A DNA stretch of 64,000 nucleotides from Enterovirga rhinocerotis. Its GTDB lineage: Bacteria; Pseudomonadota; Alphaproteobacteria; Rhizobiales; Beijerinckiaceae. Location of the stretch: positions 62,001 to 126,000 of the forward strand of contig NZ_SNZR01000017.1 in assembly GCF_004363955.1 (NCBI RefSeq). Reading direction: 5' to 3'. Under the pieces are notes generated by a model. That model did no database searches. It was not told the origin of the DNA and was given only the letters and a program-made list of their open reading frames with translations. Of this stretch, positions 26,735 to 33,722 are shown piece after piece. How positions within the stretch are numbered: position 1 is the stretch's first letter; the number at the start of each line of letters is the position of its first letter. The position numbers and the translations under genes are program-made.

Positions 26735-28111
26735 TCAGGCCGCCGACCCGTGCCTCCGGCTTGAGGCGACGACCCGGTCGACCATCTCGCCCGACTTCCC
26801 GAGATAGCTCTCCGGCGCGGTGATCCCCTCCAGCGCCTCGCGATCGAAATGCGCCGTCACGGCCGGGTCGCGCGCCAGCGCCTCGGCGAGCGTGCCGCCC
26901 TCCTCGTTGACGATGCGGCAGGCCGCGTAGACGACGTCATGCGCGCTCTGGCGGCCCATGGCGGGCGCGAGACGCATCATCACCGCCTCGGCGACGATGA
27001 GGCCGTTCGACATGCCGAGATTGCGGCGCATGCGGTCGGCATCGACGATCAGGCCCCCGAGCGCGAATTTCGCCTGGTGCAGCGCCCCCGCCGTCAGCAC
27101 GAAGCTCTCGGGGATGGCGATCCACTCGGCATGCCAGGGGCCCGTCGCCCGCTCGAAATCCTGCACCATCGCATCGAGCATGAGGGCCGCGTGCTGGCGC
27201 ACGGCCTTCGAGGCCGCGAGCATCAGTTCGGACGAGATCGGATTGCGCTTCTGCGGCATGGTCGAGGAGGCGCCGCGGCCTTGCACGAAGGGCTCGTAGA
27301 CCTCCGCATATTCGGTCGAGGCCATGATCATCACGTCGAGCGCGATCTTGCCGAGCGAGCCTGTCACGAGGCCGAGGAGGTTGATCGCCTCCGCAAAACC
27401 GTCGCGCGCGACATGCCAGGTCGAGACCGGGACGCCGAGGCCGAGTTCCCCGCACAAGGCTTCCTGCACCTCGAGGCCCTTCTCGCCGAGAGAGGCGAGC
27501 GTGCCCGCGGCACCGGCGAAGGAGCCGACGAGGACACGCGGCCGGAGCTGCGCCAGCCGCTCGGCATGCCGGTCGAACATCGCGAGCCAGATCGCGACCT
27601 TGTAGCCGAAGGTGACGGGCAGGGCGTGCTGGAGATGCGTGCGGCCCGCCATCGGTGTGTCGCGATGCGTCGTCGCGAGATCCGCGAGGATCGTGCGCAG
27701 CGCGTCGATGTCCCGCTCGACGAGGTCGAGCGCGGCCCGCATCTGGAGCACGACGGCCGTGTCCATGATGTCCTGCGTCGTCGCCCCCCAATGGACGTAG
27801 CGTCCCGCCTCGCCGCATTGCTTCACGAGTTGGTGGACGAGCGGCAGGATGGGGTAGCCGACGATGTCGGTCTCCTGCCGCAGGAGGTCGAAATCGAGCG
27901 CGTCGAGGCTCGCGCGCCGCGCGATCTCCTCGGCCGCGTCCGCCGGGATCACCCCGCAGCGCGCCTCGGCCTTGGCCAACGCGACCTCGACCTCGATATA
28001 GCGCTGAACGAGGGCGCGGTCGTTGAAGACCTCGCGCATGGCCGGGGTCCCGAACGCATCCCGGAACAGGACGGAATCGAGGACGGTGGTGGCACTGAAA
28101 CCGGGCCGCAT
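26735..28111 (-). CDS. Fumarase/aspartase-superfamily lyase (PcaB/adenylosuccinate lyase-like)
   Basis: 458-aa tetrameric-type lyase. The superfamily signature is SSTMPQKRNPISSE (about residue 290), whose flexible loop carries the catalytic Ser; other conserved parts are VHWGATTQDIMDTAV (His-Trp-Gly-x-Thr-Thr-Gln-Asp) and AGRTHLQHALPVTFG. These fit 3-carboxy-cis,cis-muconate cycloisomerase and adenylosuccinate lyase-like enzymes better than fumarase, but no other protocatechuate gene is present. ATG 28111 follows GGGAGGACC and is preferred to upstream codons. Divergent from the GntR regulator, with an operator-like site between; it probably belongs to the tartrate-type island and may handle a related C4-C6 diacid or adduct (inference). 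Confidence 0.85.
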   Translation of the reverse strand: MRPGFSATTVLDSVLFRDAFGTPAMREVFNDRALVQRYIEVEVALAKAEARCGVIPADAAEEIARRASLDALDFDLLRQETDIVGYPILPLVHQLVKQCGEAGRYVHWGATTQDIMDTAVVLQMRAALDLVERDIDALRTILADLATTHRDTPMAGRTHLQHALPVTFGYKVAIWLAMFDRHAERLAQLRPRVLVGSFAGAAGTLASLGEKGLEVQEALCGELGLGVPVSTWHVARDGFAEAINLLGLVTGSLGKIALDVMIMASTEYAEVYEPFVQGRGASSTMPQKRNPISSELMLAASKAVRQHAALMLDAMVQDFERATGPWHAEWIAIPESFVLTAGALHQAKFALGGLIVDADRMRRNLGMSNGLIVAEAVMMRLAPAMGRQSAHDVVYAACRIVNEEGGTLAEALARDPAVTAHFDREALEGITAPESYLGKSGEMVDRVVASSRRHGSAA

Positions 28112-28168
28112 CGCGGTCCTCCCTGGCAGACGCCCGCCGCCTCTGTTGCCAGACGCGGCGGAAGCGCA

Positions 28169-28181
28169 AATATGTACCAAC
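28169..28181 (+). promoter_or_regulatory. Putative GntR operator, site 1
   Basis: AATATGTACCAAC in the 103-bp gap between the lyase gene and the GntR gene. The same 13 bp occur, inverted, at 28981-28993 in front of the Bug-type gene. Position suits repression of the lyase and autoregulation. Confidence 0.6.
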
Positions 28182-28214
28182 CTTTAATGCGGCAGCGATG
28201 ATCCGGACGCAAGC

Positions 28215-28955
28215 ATGACCTCACCCCTGCACGCCCGGCTCGCCCGCGATCTCATCGACGGGATCGGAGCGGGGCGTTTTCCGGTCGGCTCCCATCTGCC
28301 GACGGAACTCGAACTGTCGGCGCAATACGGAGCCTCCCGCAACACCGTCCGCGCGGCGCTCCAGGAGCTGCAGGATCTCGGCATGATCTCGCGCAAGCGG
28401 CGCGCCGGCACCCGGGTCGAGGCGGCGGCGCCGGCGGTGGGCTTCCGGCATGCGATCGTGTCCGTCGAGAACCTGATCGCGTTCGGGGCGGAGCATTCGC
28501 GGACGGTGATCGGGGCCGACACCATCGTCGCGGGGCGCGCCCTCGCCCGCGAGATCGGATGCTCGGCAGGCAGCCGCTGGCTGCGGATCACGAGCCTGCG
28601 CCACGCCCCCGACCGGGATGCGCCGATCGGCCTGACGCAATCCTATCTCGATCCGCGCCATGCCGAACTCGAAGACGAGATCGCATCGTCCCCCTCGGCC
28701 CTGATCAGCACCCTCGTCGAGACCCGGCATGGCCGCCGCATCGCGGAGATCCGCCAGGAGATCGACGCCTCCATCGTCCCGGCGGAGATCGCGACGAGCC
28801 TGCATTGCGATGCCGGCGCGCCCGCGCTCCGCATCCTGCGCCGCTATCTCGATCCGGCCGGCGTCGCCTTCCTCATCACGACGACGCTGCATCCGGCGGG
28901 GCAGTTCACGCTGTTCATGCGGCTGCTGCGCGAAACGGATCCCGAGCGACGTTGA
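28215..28955 (+). CDS. GntR-family transcriptional regulator, HutC subfamily
   Basis: 246 aa. N-terminal winged helix-turn-helix (residues 1-70): LARDLIDGIGAGRFPVGSHLPTELEL, recognition helix GASRNTVRAALQELQDLG, wing ISRKRRAGTRVE. The C-terminal UTRA effector domain (about residues 85-240) has the typical WLRITSLRH and a final FRY-like strand region. Effector is unknown; its target set (lyase, solute-binding protein, D-tartrate dehydratase homologue) suggests tartrate or a related hydroxydiacid. Two matching operator sequences flank its gene. ATG 28215 is the clear start. Confidence 0.9.
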   Translation: MTSPLHARLARDLIDGIGAGRFPVGSHLPTELELSAQYGASRNTVRAALQELQDLGMISRKRRAGTRVEAAAPAVGFRHAIVSVENLIAFGAEHSRTVIGADTIVAGRALAREIGCSAGSRWLRITSLRHAPDRDAPIGLTQSYLDPRHAELEDEIASSPSALISTLVETRHGRRIAEIRQEIDASIVPAEIATSLHCDAGAPALRILRRYLDPAGVAFLITTTLHPAGQFTLFMRLLRETDPERR

Positions 28956-28974
28956 CTCCCCGCGGGCCGACGCT

Positions 28975-28994
28975 CAATATGTTGGTACATATTG
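28975..28994 (+). promoter_or_regulatory. Putative GntR operator, site 2
   Basis: CAATATGTTGGTACATATTG: inverted arms CAATATG and CATATTG around TTGGTA, 34 bp before the Bug-type start codon. The segment 28981-28993 is the exact reverse complement of site 1. AT-rich against the GC-rich background, which also marks the promoter. Confidence 0.65.
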
Positions 28995-29028
28995 CGCGGA
29001 AATCCGCCATTCACGAGGGAGGACATCA

Positions 29029-30006
29029 ATGGTCCGCAAACTGGTCATCATGGCGGCCGCGATCGGCGTCGCACTCGCCGGAACGGCCGCGGCGCAGGAT
29101 TTCCCGACGCGCCCCATCACGCTGGTGATGCCCTATTCGGCAGGCGGCCCCGGCGACACGCTGACGAGGCTCGTCGCGCAGGGCATGTCGACCGCACTCG
29201 GCCAGCAGGTCATCGTCGAGAACACGGCCGGCGCCGGCGGCACGATCGGCTCGCAGAAGGTCGCTCAGTCGCCCCCCGACGGCTACACCCTGCTGATGAT
29301 CCACGTCAGCGCCGCGACCAATCCGGCGCTCTACCCCAAGCTCAAATACGACCAGCTCAAGGACTTCCAGCCGATCGGCATCGTGGTCGACCTGCCGTCG
29401 GTCTTCGTCGCCAAGAAGGATTTCGCACCGAAAACCTTCGCCGACCTGATCGATTACGTGAAGGCCAACAAAGACAAGGTGACCTATGCGCATGCCGGCA
29501 TCGGCTCGGCCTCGCATCTCTGCGGCCTGCTCTTCCAGAAGGCGACAGGCACGAAGGTGACGAGCGTCGCCTATCGCGGCACCGGGCCGGCGATGAACGA
29601 CCTCATGGCCGGTCAGGTCGACATGATGTGCGACCAGACCGTCAACGTCATCGGCAATGTCGAGGCCGGCTCGATCAAGGGCTATGCCGTCACGAGCGAC
29701 AAGCCCGTCCCGACCCTGCCCAAGCTGCCGGTCGCCGCCGAGAATGGCCTCCCGGGCTTCAAGCTCACCATCTGGTACGGCATCTGGGCGCCGAAGGGCC
29801 TGCCGCAGCCCGTGCTCGACAAGCTGACCAAGGCTGTGCACGCGGCCCTGGCGGACAAGACGATCCGCGAGCGCATGGCGCAGCTCGGCGCCGAAGCGGC
29901 CTCGCCCGAGCGTGCGACGCCCGAGGCGCTGCAGGCGCATCTCCAGGCCGAGACGGACAAGTGGGGGCCGATCATCCGGGAAGCCGGCGTCACCGCGGGG
30001 CAGTAG
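29029..30006 (+). CDS. Bug-family (TctC-like) periplasmic solute-binding protein
   Basis: 325 aa with a Sec signal peptide (MAAAIGVALAGTAAAQ). The mature protein has the family's opening DFPTRPITLVMPYSAGGPGD, the IVENTAGAGGTIG motif, the FQPIGI segment, and YRGTGPAMNDLMAGQVDMMCD near residue 185. TctC proteins bind tricarboxylates, dicarboxylates and other organic acids for the TctAB importer. No tctA or tctB is within the window, so it must share membrane subunits encoded elsewhere, as many Bug proteins do (known for Bordetella). ATG 29029 follows GAGGGAGGA. Directly behind operator site 2 and 5 bp before the dehydratase gene, so it likely binds the dehydratase's substrate. Confidence 0.92.
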   Translation: MVRKLVIMAAAIGVALAGTAAAQDFPTRPITLVMPYSAGGPGDTLTRLVAQGMSTALGQQVIVENTAGAGGTIGSQKVAQSPPDGYTLLMIHVSAATNPALYPKLKYDQLKDFQPIGIVVDLPSVFVAKKDFAPKTFADLIDYVKANKDKVTYAHAGIGSASHLCGLLFQKATGTKVTSVAYRGTGPAMNDLMAGQVDMMCDQTVNVIGNVEAGSIKGYAVTSDKPVPTLPKLPVAAENGLPGFKLTIWYGIWAPKGLPQPVLDKLTKAVHAALADKTIRERMAQLGAEAASPERATPEALQAHLQAETDKWGPIIREAGVTAGQ

Positions 30007-30011
30007 ACGCC

Positions 30012-31187
30012 GTGCGCATCGTCGCCATCCGCGAGGCCTCCATCCGGCTTCAGGGAGACGTCGCCAACGCCGTCGTCTCCTTCGCCGAGCATGACGTCTC
30101 GCTCGTCGCGCTCGTCACGGACGTCATCCGGAACGGACGCCCCGTCACCGGCTTCGCCTTCGATTCCATCGGCCGCTTCGCGCAGGGGGGCATCCTGCGC
30201 GACCGCATCCTTCCACGCCTACGCGCCGCGAAAGACGTCGACCTTCTCGATGAGAGCGGCGGTGCCTTCGACGCGGCGAAAGTGCTCGCGGCGGGCATGC
30301 GCAACGAGAAGCCGGGCGGCCACGGCGACCGGGCGGCGGCCATGGGGGCGATCGAACTTGCGGTCTGGGACCTCAACGCCAAGCTCGCCGACGAGCCGGC
30401 CTGCGAGACCATCGCGCGCACCTTCGGCCGGCCCTCGCCCGATCGCCGGACGAGCGCCTACGCGGCCGGCGGATATTACTACCCCGAGGACGGCCCCGGC
30501 CGGCTGCGCGACGAGTTCGCGGCCTATCGCGACCAGGGCTTTACCGCCTTCAAGATGAAGATCGGCGGCGCCCCTCTCGCCGACGACCTCGCCCGGATCG
30601 AGGCGGCCCTGTCCGTCGCGGGCGCAGGCGCCAACCTCGCCGTCGACGCCAACGGCCGGTTCGACCTCGAGACCGCGCTCGCCTGCGGGGACGCCATCGC
30701 GCCCTACGGGCTGCGCTGGTACGAGGAGATCGGCGATCCGCTCGATTACGACCTCAACCGGCGCATCGCCGAGGCCTATCCCGGCGCGATCGCGACCGGC
30801 GAGAACCTGTTCTCGGCCATCGACGTCAAGAACCTGCTTCTCTTCGGCGGAATGCGCTCCGGCCGCGACCTCTTCCAGATGGATCCGGGCCTCGCCTACG
30901 GCCTCACCGAATACGGCCGCATGCTCGCCGCGATGGAGGCGCACGGCTTCGAGCGCCGACAGGCTGTCCCGCATGGAGGCCACCTCATCAATCTTCACGC
31001 GGTGATCGGGCTCGGGCTCGGCGGCTGCGAATGCTATCCGGGCGTGTTCCAGCCCTTCGGCGGCTACCCGCCCGCCTGCATGCTGGGCGACGGGATGGTT
31101 CGGGCGACCGACGCGCCGGGCTTCGGGCTGGAGGAGAAGGACAACCTGCGACCGGAGCTGGCGAGGCTCGCGCCGGAGGCTTTCTGA
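30012..31187 (+). CDS. tarD: D-tartrate dehydratase homologue, enolase superfamily
   Basis: 391-aa mandelate racemase/muconate lactonizing enzyme-family protein that would convert D-tartrate to oxaloacetate. It matches my memory of Bradyrhizobium TarD throughout: NEKPGGHG, YAAGGYYYP, KMKIGGAP, DANGRF, WYEEIGDPLDY, ATGENLFS, PHGGH, GLGGCECYP. The catalytic K-x-K is at 181-183, metal ligands at D212, E238 and E264, and the general acid His at 321, each one residue short of the reported TarD positions (K184, D213, E239, E265, H322). GTG 30012 starts 5 bp after the Bug gene and aligns with that numbering. TarD-like specificity is therefore well supported, though untested. Confidence 0.85.
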   Translation: MRIVAIREASIRLQGDVANAVVSFAEHDVSLVALVTDVIRNGRPVTGFAFDSIGRFAQGGILRDRILPRLRAAKDVDLLDESGGAFDAAKVLAAGMRNEKPGGHGDRAAAMGAIELAVWDLNAKLADEPACETIARTFGRPSPDRRTSAYAAGGYYYPEDGPGRLRDEFAAYRDQGFTAFKMKIGGAPLADDLARIEAALSVAGAGANLAVDANGRFDLETALACGDAIAPYGLRWYEEIGDPLDYDLNRRIAEAYPGAIATGENLFSAIDVKNLLLFGGMRSGRDLFQMDPGLAYGLTEYGRMLAAMEAHGFERRQAVPHGGHLINLHAVIGLGLGGCECYPGVFQPFGGYPPACMLGDGMVRATDAPGFGLEEKDNLRPELARLAPEAF

Positions 31188-31258
31188 TCGGTCGGGTCGG
31201 ACGGAACTTCACCGCCCCCTGAAGGCAGTTCCTGAAACTTGCCCGAGATATTCACGCT

Positions 31259-31354
31259 CCTCATCCTGAGGTGCTGGGCAAAGCCCAGCCTCGAAGGACG
31301 AACAACCGTCATCCGTGCTTCGAAGGCGACCTGCGCTCGCCACCTCAGCATGAC
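31259..31354. repeat. REP-like palindromic element between tarD and fumC
   Basis: Outer arms CATCCTGAGGTG (31262-31273) and CACCTCAGCATG (31341-31352) are inverted with 11 of 12 matching; an inner hairpin GCTGGGC-AAA-GCCCAGC spans 31273-31289; the segments GCCTCGAAGGACG and CGTGCTTCGAAGGC are also inverted. The CATCCTGAGG...CTCGAAGGA core is a dispersed repeat common in Hyphomicrobiales genomes (recalled). It fills most of the 209-bp intergenic space. Confidence 0.75.
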
Positions 31355-31396
31355 GCCGCCATTGGATTGACGTTCGATTCCCGAGGGCCCTTCCCG

Positions 31397-32824
31397 ATGA
31401 CATCCTTTCGCCAGGAGCACGACGCCTTCGGCCCGGTCGACATCCCGGCCGACCGCTATTGGGGGGCGCAGACCGCGCGGGCGGCGGCGATCTTCACCGT
31501 GGGCGACGAGCGCTTTCCCACGGTCCTGATCCAGGCCTTCGGTCTTCAGAAGCGCGCCGCGGCGCGGGCGAACCGGCGGCTCGGCGTGCTCGACCCTGCC
31601 CTGGCCGACGCGATCGAGGATGCGGCCGAAGAGGTCCGGACCGGCCTCTTCGACGACCATTTCCCGCTCACCGTCTGGCAGACCGGCTCCGGCACCCAGA
31701 CCAACATGAACGCGAACGAGGTCATCGCGAACCGGGCCAACGAGCGGCTCGGCCAGCCCCTCGGCACGCGCGCGCCGGTCCATCCGAACGACCACGTCAA
31801 TCGCTCGCAATCCTCGAACGACAGCTTCCCGACCGTCATGCATCTCGTCACCGCGCTCGAGCTGCGCGACCGGATGCGGCCGGCGCTGCTGCGCCTCGGC
31901 GATGCGCTCCACGCCAAGGCCGAAGCCTTCGCGGGGGTGGTGAAGATCGGCCGGACGCATCTCATGGACGCCGTGCCGATGAGCGTCGGACAGAGCTTCG
32001 ACGCCTATGCGCGCCAGATCGAGGCCGGCCTCGCCCGGCTCGACGGCGCCATGCCCCGGCTCTGCGCCCTCCCCCAGGGCGGCACCGCCGTCGGGACGGG
32101 CCTCAACGCGCCGAAGGGCTTCGCGGCGGCCTTCTGCGAGGAGGCGGCCGCGATCGCCGGCCTCGCCCTGACGCCCAACCCGAGCAAGTTCGAAGGCATG
32201 GGTGCCCATGACGCGCTCGTCGAGGTCTCGGGCCATCTCAACACGCTCGCGGTCTCGCTCGTGCGCATTGCGAACGACATCCGCCTCCTCGGCTCCGGCC
32301 CGCGCGCGGGGCTCGGCGAACTGATCATCCCCGACGACGGGCTGACCTCGTCGATCATGCCCGGCAAGCGCAACCCGACCATCGCCGAGGTCGTGGTCCA
32401 GACCGCCTTCCAGGCGATGGGCAACCACGCGACCGTCACGGCCGCCGGCGCGGCCGGCACCTTCGAGCTCAACGTCGCCAAGCCCGTCCTCATCCACAAC
32501 CTGCTGCGGGCCATCCGGCTGCTCTCGGACGCCGCGCGCCTGTTCGCCGACCGCATGATCGAGGGGCTCGAGGTCGACCGGGATCGGCTCGCGGCGAATG
32601 TCGAGGGCTCCCTCCTCCTCGCGACCGCGCTCAATCCGGCCATCGGCTACGACAGGGCCGCCGCCGTGACCCGCAAGGCGATGGCGGAGGGCACGACCCC
32701 GCGCGAGGCCGCGATCGCCCTCGGCTATCTCACGGGCGAGGACTATGACGGCCTCGTGCGCCCGGCCGAGATGGTCTCGAACGAGGAAGGAGCCGACTGG
32801 CAGCCGCCGCCGCTGAGGGGCTGA
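31397..32824 (+). CDS. fumC: Class II fumarate hydratase
   Basis: 475 aa; interconverts fumarate and L-malate. Signature loop SSIMPGKRNPTIAE near residue 317, active-site SQSSNDSFPT (about residue 135), NMNANEVIANRA, and GRTHLMDAVPMSVGQ. The PGKRNP form separates it from aspartase- and PcaB-like lyases. ATG 31397 gives the usual start (FRQEHDAFGPVDIPADRYWGAQT); codons upstream run into the REP-like repeat. It may be the housekeeping fumarase or belong to the upstream diacid island; the intervening repeat argues for its own transcription. Confidence 0.94.
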   Translation: MTSFRQEHDAFGPVDIPADRYWGAQTARAAAIFTVGDERFPTVLIQAFGLQKRAAARANRRLGVLDPALADAIEDAAEEVRTGLFDDHFPLTVWQTGSGTQTNMNANEVIANRANERLGQPLGTRAPVHPNDHVNRSQSSNDSFPTVMHLVTALELRDRMRPALLRLGDALHAKAEAFAGVVKIGRTHLMDAVPMSVGQSFDAYARQIEAGLARLDGAMPRLCALPQGGTAVGTGLNAPKGFAAAFCEEAAAIAGLALTPNPSKFEGMGAHDALVEVSGHLNTLAVSLVRIANDIRLLGSGPRAGLGELIIPDDGLTSSIMPGKRNPTIAEVVVQTAFQAMGNHATVTAAGAAGTFELNVAKPVLIHNLLRAIRLLSDAARLFADRMIEGLEVDRDRLAANVEGSLLLATALNPAIGYDRAAAVTRKAMAEGTTPREAAIALGYLTGEDYDGLVRPAEMVSNEEGADWQPPPLRG

Positions 32825-32932
32825 CGCTGCCGCGGCACTTCGTCCCGAGCGGCACCCCGGCGGCCGGCGCGCTGGAGCCGCTCTGGAGACGGCGGCCGCG
32901 AGGCGCTATCTAAAGGAGGAAGGGAGCTCGCC

Positions 32933-33106
32933 ATGGAGAGCATCGACGCCTCAGCCGCGACGACCGACGCCGCCTCCGGCCGGACGGGGCTGCGCATCGC
33001 GCTCGCCGCGGCGTTCTGCCTGATAGGCGCGGGGGCGCTCCTGTGGTGGCGGGAAGGCGATGCCGTCTTCGCCGGTCTTCTGACCGCTCTGTCCCTCTGC
33101 TTCTGA
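32933..33106 (+). CDS. Small single-pass membrane protein, function unknown
   Basis: 57 aa starting at ATG 32933, behind AAAGGAGGAAGGGAG, one of the strongest ribosome-binding sites in the window. A polar N-terminus (residues 1-19) is followed by a hydrophobic helix (IALAAAFCLIGAGALLWW), a short charged turn (REGD) and a second weaker hydrophobic stretch (AVFAGLLTALSLCF) to the end. It lies 16 bp before the SCO gene and is probably co-transcribed with it, so a role in respiratory copper handling or cytochrome oxidase assembly is possible, but this is only context. Confidence 0.65.
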   Translation: MESIDASAATTDAASGRTGLRIALAAAFCLIGAGALLWWREGDAVFAGLLTALSLCF

Positions 33107-33122
33107 CCCTCGTTTCCTCATC

Positions 33123-33716
33123 ATGACCGATCGCACGCGCCGCCTCGCGGCTCCCATCGCAGCGTTTCTCTTCGGCCTCGTGGCCCTCGGCGTCGCGGCC
33201 TACATGACCCTTGCGCCCGAACCGCGGCGGCAGGCCGCCGCCAATATCGGCGGCCCCTTCACGCTCGTGAACGGCGACGGGAAGACCGTGACCGAGAAGG
33301 AATTCCGCGGCGCCCCGCATCTCGTCTTCTTCGGCTTCACCCATTGCCCCGACGTCTGCCCGACCAAGCTCCAGGAGCTGTCGGAGGTGCTGGAGAAGCT
33401 TCCGCGCCAGGGCGAGAAGGTCCGCGCGCTCTTCATCACGGTCGATCCGCAGCGCGACACGCCGGAGGTGATGAAGAGCTATGTGTCGAGCTTCGACAAC
33501 CGCATCGTCGGCCTGACGGGCGACCAGGCCGAGATCGACAAGGTCGTGAAATCCTACCGGGCCTTCGCCAAGAAGGTCCCGATCAAGGACGACGACTACA
33601 CGATGGAGCATACCGGGCTCGTCTACCTGATGGACAAGCGGGGCGACTTCATCGGCTCGCTGCGGCTCGACCGGCCGGCCGAGGAATCCGCCAAGGAGAT
33701 CGTCCGCTACCTCTGA
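33123..33716 (+). CDS. SCO1/SenC-family copper chaperone
   Basis: 197 aa, membrane-anchored by an N-terminal helix (AAPIAAFLFGLVALGVAAYMTL), with a periplasmic thioredoxin-fold domain. The Cu-binding CxxxC is in THCPDVCPTKL (near residue 77) and the third ligand His in YTMEHTGLVYL (near residue 163). SCO proteins deliver copper or reduce the CuA site of cytochrome c oxidase. No cox gene is nearby. Preceded by the small membrane protein and convergent with the glycosyltransferase gene, whose stop is 6 bp away. Confidence 0.93.
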   Translation: MTDRTRRLAAPIAAFLFGLVALGVAAYMTLAPEPRRQAAANIGGPFTLVNGDGKTVTEKEFRGAPHLVFFGFTHCPDVCPTKLQELSEVLEKLPRQGEKVRALFITVDPQRDTPEVMKSYVSSFDNRIVGLTGDQAEIDKVVKSYRAFAKKVPIKDDDYTMEHTGLVYLMDKRGDFIGSLRLDRPAEESAKEIVRYL

Positions 33717-33722
33717 CGGCGC

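Noticed and set aside
26735-28111. Calling the lyase adenylosuccinate lyase (purB) or pcaB outright
   Set aside because: Superfamily signature is clear, but neither purine nor protocatechuate genes are adjacent and it shares an operator with tarD-type genes, so only the superfamily is assigned.
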